Positions 1 through 9,165 of a stretch of DNA of 64,000 bases are shown here, piece after piece. Every line of letters begins with the position of its first letter. The stretch's first letter is position 1. The position numbers and the translations under genes were made by a program. The stretch spans positions 62,001 to 126,000 of the forward strand of contig DAIQNR010000002.1 of assembly GCA_036788295.1 (NCBI GenBank), in the 5' to 3' direction. Origin of the DNA: JAHQVK01 sp036788295. Its GTDB lineage: Bacteria; Myxococcota; Kuafuiibacteriia; Kuafuiibacteriales; Kuafuiibacteriaceae. The notes beneath the pieces were generated by a model. The model was given only the letters and a program-made list of their open reading frames with translations. It had not been told where the DNA came from and made no database searches.

Positions 1-1269
1 AGGGATCGCGGTGTTCGTCGCGATCTTTCTTGGCCTGTGGTTTTTGCCCATCGGGGCGCCCGAGGTGGAGCGCGCGGTGGGCGAGGGGCTTCGGCTCACC
101 CAGTCGTACGCTCAGGAGCATGTGCTTTTGTGCCTCCTTCCCGCGCTGCTCATCGCCGGCGCGGTGGCGGCCTTCGTGGACAAGGCCTCCGTGCTCCGCT
201 ACCTCGGGCCGAAGGCGAACAAAGCCACCGCCTACGGGGTGGGCGCGACGTCCGGCTGCGTGCTCGCGGTGTGCTCCTGCACCGTTCTTCCCTTGTTCGC
301 GGGCATCCATCGCATGGGGGCCGGCTTCGGTCCGGCGGTCACGTTTCTGTACGCGGGCCCCGCCATCAACGTGCTCGCGGTCATTCTCACCGCGCGCATC
401 CTCGGGGCCGAGCTCGGTTTTGCCCGCGCGATCTCGGCGGTGGTGTTCGCCGTGCTCATCGGTCTCGTGCTCGGGTTTCTGTTCGACCGAAAGAAGGAGG
501 AGGCTCCGGGCCCGGCCGCCGTCCTGCCCGAAGGGGATGCGCGCCCGCTGTCGCAGCTCGCCACACTCTTGGGGCGATGATCGCGGTGCTCGTGTTCGCG
601 AACTGGAGCACGGCCGAGGCTTCTGGGTTCTTCGGGGCGGTTGGCGCCTACGAATGGCCGCTGACCGCCGCCGCCGCCGTCCCGCTCGCCGCCGCGCTCG
701 GGCGCTGATTTCGGTTTCCGGTCCTCGGGCTCGCCGGCGTGGGGGCCGGGGTCGCTGCGCTCGCGTGGGCCTTGCCCGAGCAGCCCGAGCTCGCGTTCGC
801 GGCCGCGGTGGTGGGATTGTGCGTGCTGATGCCGTGGGCCGGAGAGCTCGGCCAGACCTGGTAGGCCGAGACGTGGTCCTACACGAAACTCATCGCGCCG
901 CTGCTCGTAGCCGGGGTGTTCGCGGCCGGCTTCTTGCTCGGCGGCCCCGGGACCCGGGGGCTCGTGCCTCCTCAGTGGGTGGAGCAGTTCGTGGGCGGAA
1001 GCGGCGTTCTCGCCGTCTTCGGCGCCTCGGTGGTGGGCGCCTTCATGTATTTTGCCACCCTGACCGAAGTCCCCATCTTGCAGGGGCTCATCGGCTCCGG
1101 CATGGGCAAAGGCCCCGCGCTTTCGCTCCTGCTCGCCGGACCGGCGCTCTCCCTGCCCAACATGCTCGTGTTGCGGGGCGTGCTCGGGACCAAGAAGACC
1201 TTGGCTTATGTGGTGGTCGTCGTCCTCGGCTCGACCGCCGCCGGCCTCATCTATGGCGCGATCGCCTGA
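1..1269 (+). pseudogene. Broken YraQ/ArsP-type (DUF318) permease, 5' end outside window
   Basis: The reading frame is open from the window edge. It encodes hydrophobic helices and the family signature CSCTVLPLF followed by GPAINVLAVILTARILG, typical of the YraQ/DUF318 permeases that include the organoarsenical exporter ArsP. The frame breaks near 575-580 in a G-rich run. It continues in the next frame (IAVLVFANW), which is interrupted by TGA at 706-708 and TAG at 862-864, then runs open to the stop at 1267-1269 (second half with GPALSLLLAGPALSLPNMLV). Both stops sit where TGG (Trp) would read naturally. The gene is therefore either a decayed pseudogene or carries consensus errors. It heads a cluster of redox proteins with an efflux permease, so organoarsenical or metal(loid) export is the likely original role (inference). 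Confidence 0.75.
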
Positions 1270-1282
1270 AAGGGAAGAACCC

Positions 1283-1522
1283 ATGACCAAGATCGAGATC
1301 CTCGGCACCGGCTGCGGAAAGTGCGAAACGCTCGAGAAGAACGCGAGAGAAGCGGCGGCGCAGCTCGGCATCGACGCCGAAATCGTCAAGGTATCGAAGA
1401 TGGACGACATCATCAACCGGGGGGTGATGATCACCCCCGCGCTCGCCATCGATGGCGTCGTGCGTTCGAGCGGCAAGGTGCTGTCGGCCGCCGACGTCGC
1501 CTCGCTCCTGAGGGAGGGCTGA
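1283..1522 (+). CDS. Small thioredoxin-family protein (redox-active disulfide protein)
   Basis: A 79-residue protein beginning MTKIEILGTGCGKCETLEKN, with the CGKC redox motif near the N-terminus and the cis-Pro motif MITPALAIDG. This is the compact thioredoxin_3 (MTH895/TM0996) type. ATG at 1283 lies 13 nt after the permease stop and is preceded by AGGGAAGAA, a plausible ribosome-binding site. Such minithioredoxins are often encoded next to DUF318 permeases. Here it probably supplies reducing equivalents to the ArsF-like/ArsG-like partners downstream. It could correspond to the small component of an arsEFG-like set, but no specific substrate can be read from the sequence. Confidence 0.88.
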   Translation: MTKIEILGTGCGKCETLEKNAREAAAQLGIDAEIVKVSKMDDIINRGVMITPALAIDGVVRSSGKVLSAADVASLLREG

Positions 1523-1525
1523 CCG

Positions 1526-1981
1526 ATGCTCGCGCTGAAAAGAGCCATCCCGGCCGCGCTGCTGCTCGGGTTCGCGGGGGCGGCGGTCGTCGCCGGCGCC
1601 CTGCGCTCGAGTGCCGTCCCGGCGGAAGCGACCTTGGCGGCCCGAGGTGACGGCGCGGCCGTTGTCTACTACTTTCACGGGGAGACCCGGTGCTTCACCT
1701 GCAACAATATCGAGAAGCGGACGGCGGCGCTCGTGCGGTCTGCGTTTGCCTCCGAGCTCGCCGAAGGGCGCCTCCGGTTCGAGGTGGTGAACTTCGACCA
1801 CCCGGACCACCGGCACTTCCGCAAGGACTTCGACCTCGCGTTTTCGACCGTGGTCGTTCAGTCCGCCGGTGAAGGCCAACCGTTCAAGAACCTCGATGAC
1901 GTCTGGAAGCTCGTCCGGGCCGAAGACGATGGTTTCGAGACCTATCTCGTTCGAGAGATCCGCCCGATGGTTGGCTCCTGA
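1526..1981 (+). CDS. ArsF-like exported thioredoxin-fold protein
   Basis: 151 residues. The N-terminal hydrophobic stretch (residues 5-25, AIPAALLLGFAGAAVVAGAL) looks like a signal peptide or anchor. It is followed by VVYYFHGETRCFTCNNIEK, a thioredoxin-like fold with a CFTC pair, and a C-terminal RPMVGS tail. The layout resembles the family annotated as nitrophenyl compound nitroreductase subunit ArsF. ATG at 1526 is 3 nt after the thioredoxin stop, and the stop overlaps the next ATG by one base (TGATG), so the genes are translationally coupled. It is probably a periplasm-facing dithiol carrier working with the neighbouring ArsG-like permease. The nitro-arsenical link rests on family resemblance and context only. 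Confidence 0.8.
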   Translation: MLALKRAIPAALLLGFAGAAVVAGALRSSAVPAEATLAARGDGAAVVYYFHGETRCFTCNNIEKRTAALVRSAFASELAEGRLRFEVVNFDHPDHRHFRKDFDLAFSTVVVQSAGEGQPFKNLDDVWKLVRAEDDGFETYLVREIRPMVGS

Positions 1982-2658
1982 TGTGGGCTGAGGTCGCCGG
2001 CGCCGCCTCGCTCGGGCTCTTGTGCGCGGTGAGCCCCTGTCCGCTCGCCACCAACGTCGCGGCGGTGGGGTTTCTCGGCAGGCACGCCGGCTCTCCCGGC
2101 CGCACGCTGCGGGCAGGGGCGTTCTTCGTGGCCGGGCGCAGCGTCGTGTACACCGTGCTCGCCGCGGCCCTCGCTGGCGGCCTCGTGGCCGCGAGCGCCC
2201 TGTCGGAGACCTTGGACCGAACCTTCGGGTTTCTCGTCGGGCCCCTGCTGGTGCTCGCGGGCGGGGTCCTGCTCGGCGTCATCCCGCTGCCCAGCTTCGG
2301 CGCTTCCTTCGCCCGGTTCTCCGAGGGCCTCGGTCGCCGCGGCGACGGCCTGGGCGCGTTTGCGCTCGGGGCTCTGTTCGCGCTGTCGTTCTGCCCGGCG
2401 TCGGCTGCCCTGTTCTTTGGGGGGCTCGTGCCGCTGGCGGCGGAGGCCGGGGCGCCGGTGGCGCTGGCCGCGACCTTCGGGATCGCCACCGGACTGCCGG
2501 TGCTCGGATTCGCGGCGCTCGTCGCCGGCGGCGGGCACCAGCTCGGGGCTCGCTTCGGCCAAGTGCAGGCGGTCGAAGTGTGGCTGCGCCGGGGCGTCGG
2601 CGCGCTCCTCGTCGGCGTGGGCCTCTACCTGTCCATCACCCAGAACTTCGGCGCGTAG
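1981..2658 (+). CDS. ArsG-like permease of the DsbD/CcdA family
   Basis: 225 residues, about six membrane segments. Two Cys-Pro motifs, SPCPLATN near residue 20 and SFCPASAAL near residue 138, are the paired cysteines of the CcdA/DsbD transmembrane electron-transfer fold. SPCPLATNVAAVGFLGR is characteristic of the ArsG-type aromatic arsenical efflux family. Family members either move electrons across the membrane or export trivalent aromatic arsenicals. The gene overlaps the preceding thioredoxin-fold gene by one base and ends the cluster with TAG, showing that TAG is an ordinary stop in this genome. Electron transfer to the periplasm for cytochrome or disulfide chemistry is the alternative function. 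Confidence 0.82.
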   Translation: MWAEVAGAASLGLLCAVSPCPLATNVAAVGFLGRHAGSPGRTLRAGAFFVAGRSVVYTVLAAALAGGLVAASALSETLDRTFGFLVGPLLVLAGGVLLGVIPLPSFGASFARFSEGLGRRGDGLGAFALGALFALSFCPASAALFFGGLVPLAAEAGAPVALAATFGIATGLPVLGFAALVAGGGHQLGARFGQVQAVEVWLRRGVGALLVGVGLYLSITQNFGA

Positions 2659-2659
2659 C

Positions 2660-3148
2660 TCACAGGCGTCGCACGTCGACGTGGACCTGGCCGACGATCC
2701 CCGGAGGGGGCGGCTCTTCGATCCGGATGCGGAGCCCGAGGACGGTCCCTCTGCCGAGGTCGAGGTGCACCAGGCGGTCACCGCCCCGGGCGGTCTTCAC
2801 GGGAGCGCCGCGGGCGGCAAGCCCTCGGAACGCTCGAAGCAGGGGTGAGAACAAGGGGGCGGGCAGGCGCTGGTGGACGCGCAGGTTGGCCCACCCGGTC
2901 CCGCGCTCGACCTCCGCATGCTGCTCGCCGCTGCGAAGGGAGAGGACGAGCATCGCGAGGCGATCCCGGACCGCCTCGATCACGAGGAGCATAGCGAACT
3001 CCTCGATCGGAGAAGGCTCGGGCGGCCGAAGACCGAGTCGCGTGGCCCATTGCCCAACGAAACCGACGGCTTGCCTCGGCCGTTCGAGGTCTCCGTCCCG
3101 AAGGCTCCCGAGCAGCTCCTCGACGACCTCGTCTTCGACCGGCGCCAC
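2660..3148 (-). CDS. Hypothetical protein
   Basis: 162 residues from a GTG at 3148. An in-frame TAG lies 15 codons or less upstream, which fixes the start region. The protein is soluble and helical in its first half (EEFAMLLVIEAVRDRLAMLVLSLRSGEQ) and more strand-like at the end (DRLVHLDLGRGTVLGLRIRI). I do not recognise a family. It is convergent with the ArsG-like gene, ending 1 nt from its stop, and could have been expressed from the 3161-3495 intergenic region. The opposite strand is also open over part of this stretch but gives a low-complexity product, so the minus strand is preferred with moderate confidence. Confidence 0.5.
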   Translation of the reverse strand: MAPVEDEVVEELLGSLRDGDLERPRQAVGFVGQWATRLGLRPPEPSPIEEFAMLLVIEAVRDRLAMLVLSLRSGEQHAEVERGTGWANLRVHQRLPAPLFSPLLRAFRGLAARGAPVKTARGGDRLVHLDLGRGTVLGLRIRIEEPPPPGIVGQVHVDVRRL

Positions 3149-3495
3149 CGCTCGACAACGCTACCCCATCCTCGGTCTCGATGGCGCGCGGTGGACGTCG
3201 CGACGGTCTGCGACGAAATGAAACCAGGCCCCGGAAAGGTTTGCGCGACCGTTCCCCAAAGTAGGATCTTCTTCCTTCGTTTCGGTTCCCGGGACCTGGC
3301 CCACGCCTTGCGAAGGGTTCAGCTCATCGGGGCAGGCATCGGAGGAGGGCGAACCATGGCGGTTTTCCTCTTTCGGTGAAACCCAGAGAGCCCAGCCTCG
3401 GCCGGACCGCTCGGGCCTCGGCGATGACATGGGCTCGAAGGGCGACGAGCCGCGGAGGCTGGCCGGCGACGCCGACCGACCGGGAGGAATGACAG
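3149..3495. other. Intergenic region with probable promoters
   Basis: About 350 bases without a convincing gene. The stretch is visibly less GC-rich than its surroundings (for example around 3218-3275), as expected for a divergent promoter region between the minus-strand hypothetical gene and the plus-strand DUF1641 gene. I see no clear inverted repeat, tRNA or sigma-70 hexamer pair. Confidence 0.4.
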
Positions 3496-4368
3496 TTGAC
3501 GACCGAATCCCAACCCACTCCTGTTTCGACCGAGGTCCTGCTGCTGCGGGTGCTCGACCGCCTCGACGCGCTCGAGGAGAAGGTGGATCGGCTCACGCCG
3601 GTCCCGCAATCCGTCTCGAGCGCCGTGGACACCGTGGACGGACTCATTCGCTCCGGGCAAGCCCGGGGCCTCGACATGGACGACCGCATCGCCGCTGGCG
3701 CCGAGCTCATCGAGCGCATCTCGGAGCCGAAGGTCGCCAAGGATCTATTCCGGCTGCTCGACCGCGTGGACGTGCTCGCCTCCACCGCCGAGCAGCTCGC
3801 CGAGGCCCCTCGGCTGACCGCGATGGCGCTCGACATGGCCGACGCGTTCATGAGGGCAAAGCAGGCCGAAGGCCTCGACCCCCACCGGAGCCTCGATGGC
3901 TTGTCGGCGCTGCTCATCGGCGCGTCTCGGCCCGAGGTCCTGCGGGCGATGGCGACGCTGCTCGAGCGGCTGCCCGACGTCGCCGCTTTGGCCGAGGCGG
4001 CGCCGAAGATGGTGGCCATGATGATGGATTCGCTCGACGAGCTGTCCTACCGGGCAGCGCAGCAGGGTCTCGACGTCGATCAGGCGCTCCGCTCTCTGCT
4101 GACCGCCGGGCTGCGGATCACCGAGGTGCTCGATTCGCCCCAGATGAAGGCGCTCCTGTCGTCCGACGTGCTCGCCCCCGAGACCCTCGAGGTCGTGGGT
4201 CGGGCCGGCCGGGCGCTCACCGAGCAGTCGTCCAAGGCGTGCGGCAGAGCGGGGGTATTCGCGGCCTTCGGCGCGATCGCTGACGAGGACATCCAGCGGG
4301 CGCTGTACTTCTTCATCGGCTTTGCCCAGCGCTTCGGGGCCAAGATGAACTGCGAAGCCCCCGGGTGA
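3496..4368 (+). CDS. DUF1641 domain protein, partner of sulfide:quinone oxidoreductase
   Basis: 290 residues from TTG at 3496. The start is set by the strong Shine-Dalgarno GGGAGGAA at 3482-3489, with no nearby ATG in frame. The protein is almost entirely helical, with a heptad-like N-terminus (LLLRVLDRLDALEEKVDRL). The C-terminal part GRAGVFAAFGAIADEDIQRALYFFIGFAQRFG is the hydrophobic DUF1641 core. DUF1641 proteins are regularly encoded next to FAD-dependent sulfide:quinone reductase-like proteins and formate dehydrogenases, and probably dock them at the membrane. The SQR gene follows 43 bases downstream, supporting one operon. The biochemical role of the family is not established. Confidence 0.85.
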   Translation: MTTESQPTPVSTEVLLLRVLDRLDALEEKVDRLTPVPQSVSSAVDTVDGLIRSGQARGLDMDDRIAAGAELIERISEPKVAKDLFRLLDRVDVLASTAEQLAEAPRLTAMALDMADAFMRAKQAEGLDPHRSLDGLSALLIGASRPEVLRAMATLLERLPDVAALAEAAPKMVAMMMDSLDELSYRAAQQGLDVDQALRSLLTAGLRITEVLDSPQMKALLSSDVLAPETLEVVGRAGRALTEQSSKACGRAGVFAAFGAIADEDIQRALYFFIGFAQRFGAKMNCEAPG

Positions 4369-4411
4369 GCCTCTCAATCCTCATCGACCCCATCGTTCCA
4401 GGAGAAATATC

Positions 4412-5597
<1,186 letters not shown>

Positions 5598-5599
<2 letters not shown>

Positions 5600-5613
5600 G
5601 CCGGACCCGGCTC
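5598..5613 (+). terminator. Possible terminator hairpin after sqr
   Basis: A perfect inverted repeat GAGCCGG-AC-CCGGCTC overlaps the sqr stop codon and can fold as a 6-bp stem with a 4-nt loop. No T-run follows, so it may be a weak intrinsic terminator or only a G/C-rich palindrome. The next gene starts 42 bases later. Confidence 0.3.
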
Positions 5614-5654
5614 GGTGGTTGTCGGCGGGGGCGCGCTCGTCGTAGAGCGGCGCG

Positions 5655-8600
5655 ATGTTCGACCGGCACGGTGCTCTCGCCGCGGTGGGCCTCGCCGCCG
5701 CCCTGCTCGGCTTCGCCCCAACGGCGAAGGCCCAGCCCGAGCCGCCGATCCCCTACCGGGTCACCCACGACTTCGGCGCAAGCTACGCCCCGCTCCCGGT
5801 GGGCACCGACCACACCCCGGTCGCGTACGGGAGCCAGCCCCCATGGGACGAGGGCGCGGTCCGGATCCCGATCGGCTTCGAGTTCGACTTCTTCGGGCGA
5901 CGGGTGACCGAGGTCTGGGCGTACACGAACGGCTTTCTCGCCTTTCAGGCCCCGCCGAGCGGAGCGACGATCCTGACCGCGCCCCGCCGGGTGCCCGCCG
6001 CCGGCGATGGGATCGACGGGTACATCGCGCCGATGTGGCAGGACCTCGACCGCGACCGCGCGAGCACCCCGCTGCCCCCCCCCCCGATCCTTCGCTCCTT
6101 CACCACCGGGGCGCCGGGGTCCCGGACCTTCACGGTCGAGTACCGGGGCTTTCGCCGCGCCCGCTCCCCCCAGAGCGAAGTGAACTTCCAGGTGGTGCTG
6201 TCCGAGGCGAGCCACCGGATTCGGGTCGCGTACGGGCGGAACTTCGGGGTCCTCGACGCCACCGCCGCGGTCGAGGCTTCGAGCGGCGCCCAGGGGTTTT
6301 CGCTGTTTCGCTCTTCGCCGACCTGCGGCGGGACCTGTCCGTGCGGACCGGCCAGCTGCTCGAGCATCCCGAACTTCTCGAGCGGGCTCCTCATCGACGT
6401 CGAGCTGCCGCTCGCGGTGGATCTGGTCGGGGCGGTGGCGGGGCCCCCCGGAGCCGCCCCGGGGGCGAGCTTCGACGCGGCGGTCGCGGTGCGAAACGCA
6501 GGCCTGCTGCCCGCGGTCCCCTTCGATTACGAGCTGTTTCTGTCCCCGGTCGCAGGCAGCCTGCAGGGCGCGACGTCCCTCGGGCGGTTTCGGGCGCCGG
6601 CGCTGTCGGCGGTCACCACCGCGGTCGAGACCCGCTCGCTGGTCGTTCCGGCCCAGACCGCGGTGGATACCTTCTTTCTCGCGATGCAGCTCGACCCAGA
6701 CGAGACGGTGGCCGAAGTCGATCGGGCCAACAATCTATCGTTTTCGCCGCCGTTTCGCACCGGGCCGGACCTGAGGGGCGAAGTGGAGGCCCCCGCGGTG
6801 GCCGGGCCCGGCGAGCGGTTCGAGTTCGTCTTGACCGTCGAAAACGCGGGCGCTCCGGAGACCCGTCCGTTCGACGTGCGGGCCTTTCTCGGGACCGGGA
6901 CCTCTCGAAGCCCGCAAGACATCTTGCTCGGCACCGAGCGACTCAGTCTCCCGAATGGGTTTTCCCGCACCGCGACGCTCGCGTTCGTGGTCCCGGCATC
7001 CATCCCCACGAGCCCGCCGCCGCGCCGGGTGCTCGTCGAACTCGACTCGGGCTTAGAGATCGCCGAAGTGAACGAGACGAACAACCTGGCCGTATCGCCG
7101 GGAACCGTGCGGGTGGTGGGTCCCGAGCTCATCGTCTCCGCGGTCAGCAGCCCGGCTCGGGCCGCCCGGGGGCGGTCGACCCCGGTCGAGATCACGGTCG
7201 AGAACCGGGGCGGGTCGGCCGCGCGGGGGGCCCGGGGCTGCGTGCTGCTGCGCGCAGACAGCAACTTCGACCTGAGCGCCGACCCCCGGCTCATCGAGAC
7301 CACGCCGGTAGACATCGTAGCCGGCGCCACGGAGATCCTGCGCCTCGAGGCGCCGGTGCCCGCGGGCCAGGCGCTCGGGTCGGCATTTCTCGCCGGCGCC
7401 ATCGATTGCGGCCAGGTGGTGCCGGTCGGCGACCGGGCGGGGACCGTCCGGGTACGGGACGGGGGGCCGATCACCATCGAGGCGCCGGCCCCGGCGCTCG
7501 ACATCGCCGCCGTCTTCGGTCCATCGCGGCTACAGGCCCTGGGCGAGGCCGAGCTGCGGGTCCGGGTGGTGAACCGGGGCTCGGCCCCGGGCGGCGCCGA
7601 GCTGGTGCTGCGGGCAGCGAGCGGGCGGGCGCCGAACGACCAGGATCCCGCGCTCGACCGGCAGACGGTGCCTCCGCTCGAGCCCGCCGCCAGCGCCGAG
7701 CTCCGCCTTTCCGGGTCGCTCCCGGCGCTGAATGGTCCGGTGGTGCTCTCCGCCACCGTCGAGCCGGGGGGGAGCACAGCGGCGACCGAGCCGATCGCGC
7801 TCGAAGACGGCCCGCTGGCGGTGGTGGCCGAGGCCCCGGTGCCCGCCAGCCTCGGGGAGCCGTACGCGTGGCGGTTCTCGGCCACCGGGCCGCCGGTCGA
7901 TGCATGGCGGCTCGAGTGGACCGACCCGGCCCCGATGGGCCTCGCATTCGATCCGCAGCTCGGCGAGCTGTCGGGCACGCCCACGGCGGTAGGGAGCTAC
8001 CGATTCTCGCTGGTGGCCGCATCGGGGGCGCTCGAGGCGGTGCGGGCGTTTCGCCTCCTGGTGGTGCCGCCCGGCCTCGAGCTGCAGATCGTGACCCGGA
8101 GGCTGCCGCCCGCGCTTCGGGGGGTTTCGTACGAGGCGCAGATCGAAGCGGTCGGGGGGGCGCCGCCCTATCGGTTCACCCTGCCCCGGGACATCGAGGA
8201 GGTCCCAAACGGCCTCTCGCTCGATGGCGACACCGGGCGAATGTCCGGACGCCCGGGCATCGCCGGGGCGTACATCGTCACTTTGCAGGTGGCCGACCGG
8301 TTCGGGCGCTCGGTCCAATCTCCGCTGGCCATCGACGTGCTCGAGCCGGCCCGGCCGGTGCTCATTCGGACCGCGGCCGTGCCGGCCGGGGTGGTGGGCG
8401 TCCCGTACGAGACCCGCTTTCTTGCCGAGGGGGAGGCGTCTGGGGCCCTCACCTGGCGCATCGAGGGGGGCGCGCCGGGGCTGCGGGTGAACGCCCGCAC
8501 GGGAGCCTACTCGGGGGTGCCGACCACCGCGGGGAGGTTCGGTCTCGTGGTCGAGGCCGACGCCGGCGCGGGCCAAACCGATGAAAAGGCGTTCGTGGTG

Positions 8601-9035
8601 GAGATCTTCGACCGAGGCGAGCTGGTGCTGACCACCGGGGTGGAGCTGCCCGAGGCGCGGCTCGGCCTTCCGTACCTCGAGGACGGGGACACGGTCGCTC
8701 TGCGGGCGGAGCCGGACGACGGGCAGCTCGAGTACGCGGTGGTGGGCGGAGCGCTGCCACCGGGGCTCGTGCTCGGTCGCACCGGGGCCCTCGAGGGTCG
8801 CCCGGAGTCGCTCGGGGTGTTCGCGTTCGTGGCCCAGGTGCAAAACGGAACCGGGGAGCTGCGCCGAGGGACCTTCGCGCTGCGGGTCCGGCCGGCGGAG
8901 GACCCGCCACCGATCTCGAACGGAGGTTGTCGAGGCCTTGGGGGGAGTCCCGCGCCGTGGCCGCCGCTCGCGCTGCTCGTGGGGCTCTTCCTTCGAACCC
9001 TTCGGCGAACGAGGGGCTCTCACCGGGCGACATGA
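5655..9035 (+). CDS. Large secreted CARDB / putative Ig (He_PIG) repeat protein with C-terminal sorting tail
   Basis: 1126 residues. A signal peptide (LAAVGLAAALLGFAPTAKA, cleavage after AKA near residue 26) is followed by a nidogen-like region (FEFDFFGRRVTEVWAYTNGFLAF). Next come several CARDB adhesion-type repeats ending in DPDETVAEVDRANN or NETNNLAVSPG motifs (about residues 255-750). Four putative Ig/cadherin-like repeats follow, with motifs such as PMGLAFDPQLGELSGTPTAVG, GLSLDGDTGRMSGRPGIAG and PPGLVLGRTGALEGRPESLG (about 750-1080). The C-terminus, GGCRGLGGSPAPWPPLALL followed by an arginine-rich end, is a tripartite tail like MYXO-CTERM: a Cys motif, a hydrophobic stretch and basic residues. 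It is very probably anchored at the cell surface. The function is structural or adhesive by family resemblance; no catalytic motif is visible. Confidence 0.85.
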   Translation: MFDRHGALAAVGLAAALLGFAPTAKAQPEPPIPYRVTHDFGASYAPLPVGTDHTPVAYGSQPPWDEGAVRIPIGFEFDFFGRRVTEVWAYTNGFLAFQAPPSGATILTAPRRVPAAGDGIDGYIAPMWQDLDRDRASTPLPPPPILRSFTTGAPGSRTFTVEYRGFRRARSPQSEVNFQVVLSEASHRIRVAYGRNFGVLDATAAVEASSGAQGFSLFRSSPTCGGTCPCGPASCSSIPNFSSGLLIDVELPLAVDLVGAVAGPPGAAPGASFDAAVAVRNAGLLPAVPFDYELFLSPVAGSLQGATSLGRFRAPALSAVTTAVETRSLVVPAQTAVDTFFLAMQLDPDETVAEVDRANNLSFSPPFRTGPDLRGEVEAPAVAGPGERFEFVLTVENAGAPETRPFDVRAFLGTGTSRSPQDILLGTERLSLPNGFSRTATLAFVVPASIPTSPPPRRVLVELDSGLEIAEVNETNNLAVSPGTVRVVGPELIVSAVSSPARAARGRSTPVEITVENRGGSAARGARGCVLLRADSNFDLSADPRLIETTPVDIVAGATEILRLEAPVPAGQALGSAFLAGAIDCGQVVPVGDRAGTVRVRDGGPITIEAPAPALDIAAVFGPSRLQALGEAELRVRVVNRGSAPGGAELVLRAASGRAPNDQDPALDRQTVPPLEPAASAELRLSGSLPALNGPVVLSATVEPGGSTAATEPIALEDGPLAVVAEAPVPASLGEPYAWRFSATGPPVDAWRLEWTDPAPMGLAFDPQLGELSGTPTAVGSYRFSLVAASGALEAVRAFRLLVVPPGLELQIVTRRLPPALRGVSYEAQIEAVGGAPPYRFTLPRDIEEVPNGLSLDGDTGRMSGRPGIAGAYIVTLQVADRFGRSVQSPLAIDVLEPARPVLIRTAAVPAGVVGVPYETRFLAEGEASGALTWRIEGGAPGLRVNARTGAYSGVPTTAGRFGLVVEADAGAGQTDEKAFVVEIFDRGELVLTTGVELPEARLGLPYLEDGDTVALRAEPDDGQLEYAVVGGALPPGLVLGRTGALEGRPESLGVFAFVAQVQNGTGELRRGTFALRVRPAEDPPPISNGGCRGLGGSPAPWPPLALLVGLFLRTLRRTRGSHRAT

Positions 9036-9165
9036 CCGCTGACCGGGCCGTTTGGCCGCTCGCCGCTTCGCCCACCCTCTTCGAGTTCGGACTCCCCGTC
9101 GACCGGTCGTGGTTCGAACGCCCGGCGTTCATAGCCCTGAACCCGCTGGCTCGGCGGTCCTCGTC

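Noticed and set aside
706..864. Selenocysteine or stop-codon reassignment in the permease
   Set aside because: The sites expect Trp, a frameshift is present nearby, and TAG/TGA end other genes normally.
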